From Flavobacteriaceae bacterium (GTDB taxonomy: Bacteria > Bacteroidota > Bacteroidia > Flavobacteriales > Flavobacteriaceae): DNA of 13,616 nt. The number at the start of each line of letters is the position of its first letter. Position 1 is the stretch's first letter. Positions 1 to 6,546 of this stretch are shown here, in pieces. The DNA lies in NCBI GenBank assembly GCA_029247985.1, contig JAQWKF010000119.1:1-13616 (forward strand), given 5' to 3'. A program made the position numbers and the translations under genes. A model generated the notes under the pieces. It worked only from the letters and a program-made list of their open reading frames with translations. It ran no database searches and was not told the DNA's origin.

Positions 1-1676
1 TCTGTAAATTGATCATAAAGGGGCTTAACATGGTTTTGAATGTCAGCTACCTTGTGATTTATTGTCGCTTTAGCCTTCTCGTATACCGTTTTTAGCTGTG
101 CTGTTTTATTGTGTTTTTCCAATAGTGCTAGCATCGCTCTAAATGCAATTAAATCTTCTAAGCGTGCCATATCAATACCATAGCAGTCTGGATATCGAAT
201 CTGTGGTGCGCTGGAAACCACAACAATCTTTTTTGGTCCTAGGCGATCTAATATTTTTAATATGCTCTTTTGCAAGGTCGTTCCGCGAACAATACTGTCA
301 TCAATAATCACAAGGTTATCGTCTTTGTTTACAGAGCCGTAAGTGATATCATAAACATGAGCAACCAAGTCATCTCTACTGCTGTCTTCTGTGATAAACG
401 TACGAAGCTTGACGTCCTTAAGTATAACCTTCTCTATTCTTGGTCTTGGAGATAACAACGCCTTTAAGCGATCTGGGGAAAGGTTGTCTTCCTTCAATAT
501 GGCAGCCCCTGATTGTTCAAGCATAAAGTCCTGTGCCCGTTGAACAAGTCCGTAAAAAGACGTTTCGGCTGTATTTGGGATATATGAAAAAACGGTGTTC
601 TTCAAGTCGCCATTTAGCGACTCATATATTTTTGGAAACAAGAGGCGTCCGAGCGCCTTTCGCTCGTTGTAAATGTCCGCATCGTTTCCTCGGGAAAAGT
701 AAATTCTTTCGAACGAACAAGCCAGTCGTGAGGTTGGGGCATTAATTTTAGTATGAGAAACCGTTCCTGCCTTCTTTATGATTATAGCGTGTCCTGGATG
801 TATTTCTTGAATGGACTCCTTGGGCACATTGAAAACCGTCTGTATGGCTGGGCGTTCTGATGCTACCACCACAACCTCATCGTCTTTGTAATAAAATGCG
901 GGGCGAATCCCTGCAGGGTCTCGCAACACAAAAGAATCCCCATGACCGAGTAATCCACCAATGACATAGCCACCATCCCAATTTTTCGATGCTTTGCGTA
1001 AAATTTTGGCAATATTCAATCGCTTGGCAATCTCAGGAGAAGCCGCTTGCTTGTCAAAACCTTCTGTTTTGAGTTTTTTATAGAGCTTGGCGACAGAGTC
1101 GTCCAAAAAGTGCCCTATTTTTTCCATAACGGTAACGGTATCGGCTTTTTCCTTTGGATGTTGCCCTAGAGTAACCAGGTTTTCAAACAACTCGTTAACA
1201 TTGGTTAAGTTAAAATTCCCTGCTACAATAAGATTCCTGTGCATCCAATTGTTTTGTCTCAAAAAAGGGTGTACGCTTTCTATGGTGTTCTTGCCAAAAG
1301 TTCCGTAGCGCAAATGCCCTAGCATAACCTCGCCTACATAAGGGAAGGCGGATTTTAATTCTTTTGAAGACAAGTCTTTAGTAGCTAAGCTTTGCTCAAC
1401 ATTATTAATGCGTGCGTTGATGGTATTGAAAATGTCTTTAATGGGTTGGGGATCAGAAGACCGAACACGGCTCATAAAACGCTCACCTGGTGCCATATCG
1501 AGTTTAATGCTTGCAAAGCCGGCACCGTCCTGGCCGCGGTTGTGCTGTTTTTCCAACATCAAATACATTTTCTGAAGGCCGTAAAAAGAGCTGCCGTATT
1601 TTTCTTTGTAGTAGTCTAGGGGTTTGAGTAGCCGAACCAGGGCTATTCCACACTCGTGCTTGATGGCATCACTCAT
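1..1676 (-). CDS. purF: Long-form PurF-like amidophosphoribosyltransferase (3' end outside window)
   Basis: Homologue of the enzyme that makes 5-phosphoribosylamine from PRPP and glutamine, the first step of purine synthesis. I read 558 codons without a stop or frameshift; the last part of the protein is outside the window. The start gives MSDAIKHECGIA, so the glutaminase nucleophile would be Cys9 after removal of an 8-residue propeptide. Also visible are RGQDGAG (47-53), GHLRYGT (120-126), GHGDSFVLRDPAGIRP (244-259) and the PRPP loop DDSIVRGTT (459-467). That loop lies about 90 residues later than in E. coli PurF, so the glutaminase half carries extra sequence; a family length of about 630 residues is known to me from Bacteroidota. 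Cys320 and Cys498 (in CYGID) sit where B. subtilis PurF has iron-sulfur ligands; the last ligand pair would be outside the window. The oxyanion segment is GNFN (153-156) instead of HNGN. It is 40 bases downstream of pfkB on the same strand. Fold and family are sure; catalysis of the classical reaction is inferred. Confidence 0.93.
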   Translation of the reverse strand, partial: MSDAIKHECGIALVRLLKPLDYYKEKYGSSFYGLQKMYLMLEKQHNRGQDGAGFASIKLDMAPGERFMSRVRSSDPQPIKDIFNTINARINNVEQSLATKDLSSKELKSAFPYVGEVMLGHLRYGTFGKNTIESVHPFLRQNNWMHRNLIVAGNFNLTNVNELFENLVTLGQHPKEKADTVTVMEKIGHFLDDSVAKLYKKLKTEGFDKQAASPEIAKRLNIAKILRKASKNWDGGYVIGGLLGHGDSFVLRDPAGIRPAFYYKDDEVVVVASERPAIQTVFNVPKESIQEIHPGHAIIIKKAGTVSHTKINAPTSRLACSFERIYFSRGNDADIYNERKALGRLLFPKIYESLNGDLKNTVFSYIPNTAETSFYGLVQRAQDFMLEQSGAAILKEDNLSPDRLKALLSPRPRIEKVILKDVKLRTFITEDSSRDDLVAHVYDITYGSVNKDDNLVIIDDSIVRGTTLQKSILKILDRLGPKKIVVVSSAPQIRYPDCYGIDMARLEDLIAFRAMLALLEKHNKTAQLKTVYEKAKATINHKVADIQNHVKPLYDQFT

Positions 1677-1680
1677 TGGG

Positions 1681-1688
1681 CAAAATTA
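1681..1688 (-). promoter_or_regulatory. Candidate -7 promoter element of the purF-like gene
   Basis: The minus strand reads TAATTTTG, an exact match to the Bacteroidota -7 consensus TAnnTTTG, ending 4 bases before the ATG. I see no clear TTG at the usual -33 distance, so this may be chance in an AT-rich 40-base gap. If real, transcription would start at or next to the start codon, and the gene could be expressed separately from pfkB. Confidence 0.35.
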
Positions 1689-1716
1689 ACTAAAATTATC
1701 ATAGTTCGCTTTTAAA

Positions 1717-2640
1717 TTACGACACTGTTCGTAGGCGCTCCAACTCTTGAAGCTGCGCTAAAAATTCTTCTTTTTGGGCAGAGACCAATCCTTCAGTTCC
1801 CATAGCCCCTACACAAAGAGATGCTGCGGCCGTACCGTTTAAAATTCCTTGTTTGATCGCAGCTGCTGTGAGCTGATCTTGTGCAGCCAAGTATCCTGAT
1901 AATCCGCCTGCGAAACTGTCGCCTGCACCCGTTGGGTCTATCACTTGTTGTAAGGGGAGGGCTGGTGCGTAAAAGGGCTGGTCTTTGTAAAACAGCAAGG
2001 CTCCGTGTTCTCCTTTCTTGATAATAACATAGGCAGGCCCTAGTTTGTGTATGCCTTTGGCGGCTGAAACCAGGCTTGACTCTCCGCTTAATTGCATGGC
2101 TTCTTCATCGTTGATGGTGATAACGTCGACCTGCTTGATAACCGCTAACAACTCATCCAATGCCACGTCCATCCAAAAATTCATGGTATCTAGCAACACC
2201 ACGCGAGTAGGGTTGGGTTCAAGTTGGTTCAGCACGCTATGTTGTACACTTGGGGCGAGATTGCCTAGCATTACAACAGAAGCATCTATATAGTGAGTGG
2301 GCACAACTGGATCAAAATCAGCCAGTACATTAAGCTGGGTGTCGAGTGTGTCTCGCTTATTCATATTGTCGTGATACTTGCCCTTCCAATAAAAAGACTT
2401 TTGCCCAGCAACCCTCGTTACCCCCGAAAGATCTATCCCACGATCCGTAAGCAAAGAGGTGTACTCACTTGTAAAGTCGTCGCCAATTACAGAAACAATT
2501 CCAATGTCTGCTTTTGCATAAGACGCTGCCAAACCAATATATGTCCCTGCGCCACCTAAAATTTTTCCTGAGGCCTGTGTGGGGGTGATGATTTCATCAA
2601 ATGCCATTGTACCTACGATAAGGAGCTTGTTGTTTTTCAT
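1717..2640 (-). CDS. PfkB/ribokinase-family kinase, substrate not assigned
   Basis: A 307-residue cytosolic kinase of the ribokinase (PfkB) superfamily, which phosphorylates a sugar or nucleoside hydroxyl with ATP. The family's second signature is complete: DPTGAGDSFAGG at 235-246, with Asp241 as the expected catalytic base and the GAGD turn as anion hole. The first, glycine-rich signature is seen as GKILGGAGTY (25-34), and VIGDD (51-55) is also typical. DTMNFW (151-156) and NDEEA (177-181) mark the central sheet. The substrate cannot be read from sequence. Its place directly before a PurF-like gene and in one overlapping unit with purN suggests a nucleoside or ribose-derived substrate, but this is only context. 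The ATG overlaps the rnhA stop by 4 bases (ATGA), so the two are probably translationally coupled. Confidence 0.9.
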   Translation of the reverse strand: MKNNKLLIVGTMAFDEIITPTQASGKILGGAGTYIGLAASYAKADIGIVSVIGDDFTSEYTSLLTDRGIDLSGVTRVAGQKSFYWKGKYHDNMNKRDTLDTQLNVLADFDPVVPTHYIDASVVMLGNLAPSVQHSVLNQLEPNPTRVVLLDTMNFWMDVALDELLAVIKQVDVITINDEEAMQLSGESSLVSAAKGIHKLGPAYVIIKKGEHGALLFYKDQPFYAPALPLQQVIDPTGAGDSFAGGLSGYLAAQDQLTAAAIKQGILNGTAAASLCVGAMGTEGLVSAQKEEFLAQLQELERLRTVS

Positions 2641-3104
2641 GTGGTTTGTGGTTTATATCCCGTGTCTTCTTTTTGGTTTTGCTGTTTGGATGCTGCTACT
2701 GCAAGGGCATCACACCTTTCATTTTGCGGGTGTTGATTGTGCCCTTTGATCCATTTAATCTGTACTTTATGCTTTCTAAACACGATTAGAAAACGTTTCC
2801 ACAAATCTTGGTTTTTTTGCTTTTTAAATCCCTCCTTCTCCCAACAAAAAACCCATTTTTTTTCAACAGCGTCACAAACGTATTTGGAGTCCGTAAAAAC
2901 GGTGATCTTAACCGGCGCTTCCGTTAACAATTCCAAGCCAACAATAACCGCCATGAGTTCCATGCGGTTGTTAGTCGTATACAGAAAGCCTGCTGCGTGT
3001 TCTTTTTTATAGCTGGTGCCTGGAAGTTCTAAAATGAGCCCATATCCGCCAGGACCTGGGTTCCCTCGAGCAGCCCCATCTGTATAAAGGTGAACTTCTT
3101 TCAT
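2637..3104 (-). CDS. rnhA: Ribonuclease HI
   Basis: A 155-residue type 1 RNase H, which cuts the RNA strand of RNA-DNA hybrids (R-loops, primers) with two metal ions. All catalytic residues are present: Asp9 (YTDGAARGNPGPGG, 7-20), Glu49 (NNRMEL, 45-50), Asp72 (TDSKYV, 71-76), His122 (KGHNQHPQNERCD, 120-132) and Asp132. The basic 'handle' that helps bind the hybrid in E. coli RNase HI is retained around 82-105. Length equals that of the E. coli enzyme; there is no N-terminal hybrid-binding domain. The last 20 residues are polar and probably disordered. It overlaps purN and pfkB by 4 bases each, which indicates one transcript and coupled translation; the function is unrelated to its neighbours. 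Confidence 0.96.
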   Translation of the reverse strand: MKEVHLYTDGAARGNPGPGGYGLILELPGTSYKKEHAAGFLYTTNNRMELMAVIVGLELLTEAPVKITVFTDSKYVCDAVEKKWVFCWEKEGFKKQKNQDLWKRFLIVFRKHKVQIKWIKGHNQHPQNERCDALAVAASKQQNQKEDTGYKPQTT

Positions 3105-3664
3105 TTTTGGTCTAGCAATTGATGTATTTGTGGGGCAAAGTGTGCGTGCTCCAGTTGATGTGTTTTGGCAGCTATTGCTGCTGCTGTGTCTGTCTTATCC
3201 ACGGCCGTATTCGCTTGAAAAATAACAGCACCTTCGTCATACTGTTCGTTGACATAGTGAATGGTGATGCCCGTTTCTGCTTCATTATTGGAAACAATTG
3301 CGTCAAAAACGTGCTGCCCATACATCCCCTTTCCGCCATATTTGGGCAGCAATGCGGGGTGAATGTTAATAATTTTGTTAGGAAATGCTTCTATATAGCT
3401 TTTGGGTATCTTCCACAAAAAACCTGCCAGTACAATAAGGTTGGGCTTATCCGCTAAGAGCTCTTCTAAAACTTCGGCTTGGTATTCGAGTCGATTGAAG
3501 ACCCTGATGGACACCCCAAGGCGTGCAGCGCGATCAATTACACCGGCGTTTGGGTTGTTGCAATAAATACGTTTTACTTCAACAGTTGTAATGGCGTCGA
3601 AGTACGTGATTATTTTTGCCGCATTAGTGCCTGAACCAGAAGCAAAAACAACTATTGTTTTCAA
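3101..3664 (-). CDS. purN: Phosphoribosylglycinamide formyltransferase, TTG start
   Basis: A 187-residue enzyme that transfers the formyl group of 10-formyltetrahydrofolate to glycinamide ribonucleotide, the third step of purine synthesis. Visible are the phosphate-binding loop FASGSGTN (7-14), the catalytic segment INIHPALLPKYGGKGMYG (99-116) with Asn100 and His102, and YDEGAVI (142-148) with Asp143, matching the Asn/His/Asp triad of E. coli PurN. The start codon is TTG: the family N-terminus MKTIVVFASGSGTN begins exactly there, no ATG lies nearby in frame, and an in-frame TAA lies 24 bases upstream. It is the first gene of the minus-strand unit purN-rnhA-pfkB and overlaps rnhA by 4 bases. 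A candidate promoter (TTG, 22 bases, TAAGTTTG) lies just upstream. Confidence 0.95.
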   Translation of the reverse strand: MKTIVVFASGSGTNAAKIITYFDAITTVEVKRIYCNNPNAGVIDRAARLGVSIRVFNRLEYQAEVLEELLADKPNLIVLAGFLWKIPKSYIEAFPNKIINIHPALLPKYGGKGMYGQHVFDAIVSNNEAETGITIHYVNEQYDEGAVIFQANTAVDKTDTAAAIAAKTHQLEHAHFAPQIHQLLDQK

Positions 3665-3683
3665 AATATAGAATGCCTTTTTG

Positions 3684-3716
3684 CAAACTTACGCAATAAA
3701 AGTCGCTTAGCTACAA
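3684..3716 (-). promoter_or_regulatory. Candidate promoter of the purN-rnhA-pfkB unit
   Basis: On the minus strand, TAAGTTTG (3691 down to 3684) matches TAnnTTTG and is preceded 22 bases upstream by TTG (3716-3714). The spacing is at the long end of the accepted range. The leader to the TTG start codon would be about 12-16 bases and contains no Shine-Dalgarno sequence. Confidence 0.5.
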
Positions 3717-3748
3717 CAGTTTAAAATGCGTATTATTTAGAAAAAACA

Positions 3749-3778
3749 TTTGTGTGCGTGAAAGTTTTTCTATTTTTG
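3749..3778 (+). promoter_or_regulatory. Promoter of the acpP operon (Bacteroidota type)
   Basis: TTTG at 3749-3752 and TATTTTTG at 3771-3778 are separated by 18 bases, a textbook Bacteroidota sigma-A promoter (TTTG, about 19 bases, TAnnTTTG). The acpP ATG follows 23 bases later behind an A-rich leader without Shine-Dalgarno sequence, as expected in this phylum. It stands back to back with the purN promoter. Confidence 0.7.
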
Positions 3779-3801
3779 TCCGAAATAATAAAACCAAAAT
3801 T

Positions 3802-4035
3802 ATGTCTGATATTGCATCACGTGTAAAAGCCATCATTGTAGATAAACTAGGCGTTGACGAAAATGAAGTAGTTACCGAAGCTAGCTTTACGAATGACTTA
3901 GGCGCAGACTCTTTAGATACAGTAGAGCTTATAATGGAGTTCGAAAAAGAATTTGATATCCAAATTCCCGATGATCAAGCAGAAAACATTGCTACTGTTG
4001 GTCAAGCTATTCAGTATATAGAAGGAAGTAAATAA
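3802..4035 (+). CDS. acpP: Acyl carrier protein
   Basis: A 77-residue acidic carrier protein that holds growing fatty-acyl chains as thioesters on 4'-phosphopantetheine. The attachment serine is Ser37 in LGADSLDTVELIMEFE (33-48), and the four-helix pattern and length are standard. I start at ATG 3802 (MSDIASRV), which matches the family N-terminus. A longer GTG start at 3754 is rejected because it would run through the promoter. The gene is first in a tight run acpP-fabF-rnc (gaps 9 and 1 bases), so carrier and condensing enzyme are made together. Confidence 0.98.
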   Translation: MSDIASRVKAIIVDKLGVDENEVVTEASFTNDLGADSLDTVELIMEFEKEFDIQIPDDQAENIATVGQAIQYIEGSK

Positions 4036-4044
4036 TCATTTTTC

Positions 4045-5295
4045 ATGCATAGGCGGCGAGTTGTCGTGACTGGGATTGGGGCTCTAACCCCAATTGGAAA
4101 TACAAAAGATGCGTTCTGGAACGGCCTTGTGTCTGGAACCAGCGGAGCGGCTCCTATTACCTATTTTGATGCTTCGAAGTTTAAAACACAATTCGCTTGT
4201 GAAATAAAAAACTTTGATCCCCTGGAACATTTTGACCGCAAAGAGGCTCGTAAAATGGACCGCTTTACGCAATATGCTCTCGTGGCTTCAGATGAAGCAG
4301 TACACGACGCAGGGCTGGACCTTGAAAAAGTAGATAAAGCTAGAGTTGGTGTTATATGGGGCTCTGGGATTGGCGGTTTAGAAACGTTTCAAAACGAGGT
4401 GCTAAACTTCGCTGACGGAGATGGTACACCGCGCTTCAATCCTTTTTTTATACCCAAAATGATTGCTGACATTGCGCCTGGTATGATCTCCATTAAATAT
4501 GGCTTTCGCGGACCAAACTTTGCAACGGTTTCTGCCTGTGCTTCGTCTGCTAATGCCATTATAGATGCTTTAAATTATATCCGTTTGGGCTACGCTGACG
4601 TCATGGTCACCGGTGGCTCTGAGGCTGGTGTTGCCAAAGCCAGTATCGGAGGGTTTAATGCTATGCATGCCTTATCTGTTCGAAATGATGACCCAAAAAC
4701 AGCTTCTCGGCCTTTTGACAAAGACCGTGATGGCTTCGTAATGGGCGAGGGCGCTGGAGCGTTAGTTTTAGAAAGCCTAGAGCACGCACAAGCTAGGGGA
4801 GCGACCATATATGCTGAAGTTGCTGGCGGTGGTCTTTCCGCAGATGCACACCACATAACTGCTCCACACCCCGAAGGACTAGGAGCTACAAGTGTTATGG
4901 AAAACTGTATTGCAGATGCGGGTGTTGCAGTCACAGACGTAGGCGCTGTAAACATGCACGGAACTTCCACTCCTCTGGGAGATGTTGCAGAAACCAAAGC
5001 CTTGAAAGAAGTGTTTGGCGAGCATTTATATGCAATGAATATCAACTCCACAAAATCCATGACAGGTCACCTGTTGGGTGCTGCTGGCGCTGTTGAGGCA
5101 ATCTCTTCTATTCTGAGCATCAAACACAATATTGTCCCGCCAACCATCAACCACCAAACGGCTGACGAAAACATAGACCCAAAAATTAATTTTACCTTCA
5201 ATACTGCACAAAAACGAGATGTGTCGGTTGCCATGAGCAATACCTTTGGCTTTGGCGGACACAACGCTTGTATTATGTTCAAAAAGATGAACTAA
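4045..5295 (+). CDS. fabF: 3-oxoacyl-ACP synthase II (KAS II)
   Basis: A 416-residue thiolase-fold condensing enzyme that extends acyl chains with malonyl-ACP in type II fatty-acid synthesis. The Cys-His-His triad is intact: Cys165 in VSACASSANAI (162-172), His305 in NMHGTSTPLGD (303-313) and His342 in KSMTGHLLGAAG (337-348), with Lys337 also kept. SNTFGFGGHNA (398-408) is the C-terminal glycine-rich loop that gates the active site. The N-terminus RRRVVVTGIGALTPIG is typical, and length fits FabF. It follows acpP by 9 bases and is followed by rnc after one base. A 156-codon antisense reading frame inside it is a coding shadow. Confidence 0.98.
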   Translation: MHRRRVVVTGIGALTPIGNTKDAFWNGLVSGTSGAAPITYFDASKFKTQFACEIKNFDPLEHFDRKEARKMDRFTQYALVASDEAVHDAGLDLEKVDKARVGVIWGSGIGGLETFQNEVLNFADGDGTPRFNPFFIPKMIADIAPGMISIKYGFRGPNFATVSACASSANAIIDALNYIRLGYADVMVTGGSEAGVAKASIGGFNAMHALSVRNDDPKTASRPFDKDRDGFVMGEGAGALVLESLEHAQARGATIYAEVAGGGLSADAHHITAPHPEGLGATSVMENCIADAGVAVTDVGAVNMHGTSTPLGDVAETKALKEVFGEHLYAMNINSTKSMTGHLLGAAGAVEAISSILSIKHNIVPPTINHQTADENIDPKINFTFNTAQKRDVSVAMSNTFGFGGHNACIMFKKMN

Positions 5296-5296
5296 T

Positions 5297-6046
5297 ATGG
5301 GGTTGCCGCGGTTTTTGAGAAAGAACTCCTCTTCTAAGCAAGATCCATTATTTCAACTTGTAAAAAACATTATTGCGTTTTCTCCTGTTGATTTGTCACT
5401 ATATAAGTGTGTCTTTACCCATACCTCTATGGAAAAGACAGACGAAGATGGTCAGAAAATAAACTATGAGCGCCTTGAGTTTTTGGGCGATGCTGTGCTC
5501 AACACCATTGTTGCTGCACACCTGTTTAAATCTTTGCCACTAAACAACGAGGGTTCTCTTACGCTTATGCGTTCCAAAATTGTGCGCCGTGATTTCTTAA
5601 ATATGGTAGGCGAGCAGCTTGGGCTTATTGATCACTTATCTTCTAACGTACCAACAAAAAACTACAGTCAGCATGTTCATGGCAACCTGTTTGAGGCGTT
5701 GGTGGGTGCTGTTTATATAGACCTTGGTTTTGAGCGCTGCTCATCGTTTGTGTTCGATAAAATGATTTACCCTTTTGTGAATTTAGAAAAGCTTGAATAT
5801 ATGGTGTTGAGTTATAAAAGTTTATTGGTGGATTGGTTTCAAAAGAAACGGATAAAATATGCTTTCGATGTTGAATTAGACGATGGGGCAGAACAAACAA
5901 ACTACTACAAAGCAACGCTTTTAATTGATGGAAAAGCCACGGCTAAGGCAAGGGCCAAAAACAAAAAAAGGGCCATGGAGAAAGTGGCAAAACGCGCCTA
6001 TTTTAAGTTCCAAAACAACATTAAATCAATTCATGACAAACATTAG
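5297..6046 (+). CDS. rnc: Ribonuclease III
   Basis: A 249-residue double-stranded-RNA endonuclease for rRNA and mRNA processing. The RNase III signature ERLEFLGDAVL (58-68) carries Glu61 and Asp65; the second catalytic segment GNLFEALVGAVYID (129-142) carries Glu133. The position matching E. coli Asp114 is Asn130, a substitution I recall as common in Bacteroidota. A C-terminal dsRNA-binding domain covers about 173-238; its usual GxGxSKK loop is altered to AKARAKNKKRAMEKVAKRA (216-234) but stays strongly basic. The start is one base after the fabF stop, so translation is probably coupled; the acpP-fabF-rnc arrangement is seen in many bacteria. Confidence 0.96.
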   Translation: MGLPRFLRKNSSSKQDPLFQLVKNIIAFSPVDLSLYKCVFTHTSMEKTDEDGQKINYERLEFLGDAVLNTIVAAHLFKSLPLNNEGSLTLMRSKIVRRDFLNMVGEQLGLIDHLSSNVPTKNYSQHVHGNLFEALVGAVYIDLGFERCSSFVFDKMIYPFVNLEKLEYMVLSYKSLLVDWFQKKRIKYAFDVELDDGAEQTNYYKATLLIDGKATAKARAKNKKRAMEKVAKRAYFKFQNNIKSIHDKH

Positions 6047-6081
6047 GGCTGCATTTAGATAGGTGGTGTTTTTTTTGTCCT

Positions 6082-6089
6082 TATCTTCG
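6082..6089 (+). promoter_or_regulatory. Weak candidate -7 element before the IPExxxVDY-family gene
   Basis: TATCTTCG differs by one base from TAnnTTTG and ends 8 bases before the ATG at 6098, in the only gap (51 bases) within this plus-strand run. No -33 element at good distance is seen. It could give the downstream gene and pyk their own transcript, or be chance. Confidence 0.3.
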
Positions 6090-6097
6090 CTAATAAT

Positions 6098-6544
6098 ATG
6101 GTAACACATACTCTCAACTTGGAATCCACTACACTTGACCAAGATGTCCTTTGCGTGACAACCGTATTGCCATCCTATCTTTTTGTTTTTCACTTAAATC
6201 GACTATTAGGGCTATCGCTTGTTAGAAGCAAAGAAGACCTTAAGGCTGAAAACTCCGCAGATCGTTTTGCTGTATATGAATACGATTGTGATGTCATGCA
6301 ACAGTCGTGGCGTGTGGTAGAAAATCAAATTATTTCAACAACGCCTAGTAGCCAAATAGGGTTGTTTGAAGAAACAGAACAGCGAAGTCTATTGTTTGCT
6401 GGCTTATCTCAAACGGATCTTTTGGTTTGTGTCAATGGAATGACAGATAACTTAGTTAAAAGAATACAATCCATACGCCGTGTTATGTCGTGTTCTTTGC
6501 TGCCAACAAAACGTAACAAAATCAAAGAAAAACTGACTTTTTAA
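6098..6544 (+). CDS. IPExxxVDY-family protein with degenerate signature motif
   Basis: A 148-residue soluble protein of unknown function. I assign it to the Bacteroidota IPExxxVDY family from its position directly before pyk and from its segments. FHLNRLLGLSLVRSKEDL (31-48) matches the family's usual LNk-Lk-kLkRskkDL segment, and FAVYEYD (57-63) plus SWRVVENQ (70-77) match the following sheet region. GLF (88-90) precedes the signature site, and the C-terminus LPTKRNKIKEKLTF (135-148) matches the usual KLKSKdNLIF ending. The signature itself is lost: where IPE-LKK-VDY is expected, residues 100-108 read FAGLSQTDL. The gene stops 2 bases before pyk, so both are probably cotranscribed. No catalytic residues, signal peptide or membrane segment are seen. 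The family call rests on my memory of its consensus. Confidence 0.75.
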   Translation: MVTHTLNLESTTLDQDVLCVTTVLPSYLFVFHLNRLLGLSLVRSKEDLKAENSADRFAVYEYDCDVMQQSWRVVENQIISTTPSSQIGLFEETEQRSLLFAGLSQTDLLVCVNGMTDNLVKRIQSIRRVMSCSLLPTKRNKIKEKLTF

Positions 6545-6546
6545 GC

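Noticed and set aside
270..1619. Several plus-strand frames of 61-75 codons in the first 1.7 kb
   Set aside because: The minus strand here carries a continuous PurF-like frame with all expected motifs, so these are shadows.
3665..3673. TATATTTTG next to the purN start as a -7 element
   Set aside because: The spacing between TA and TTTG is three bases instead of two, and the TTG in it is the start codon; TAAGTTTG further upstream fits better.
3754..3801. Longer acpP reading frame from a GTG at 3754
   Set aside because: It would run through the clear -7 element at 3771-3778; the family N-terminus MSDIASRV starts at ATG 3802.
4590..5060. 156-codon antisense frame within fabF
   Set aside because: It lies wholly inside an intact, strongly conserved gene and its translation is low-complexity; a coding shadow.
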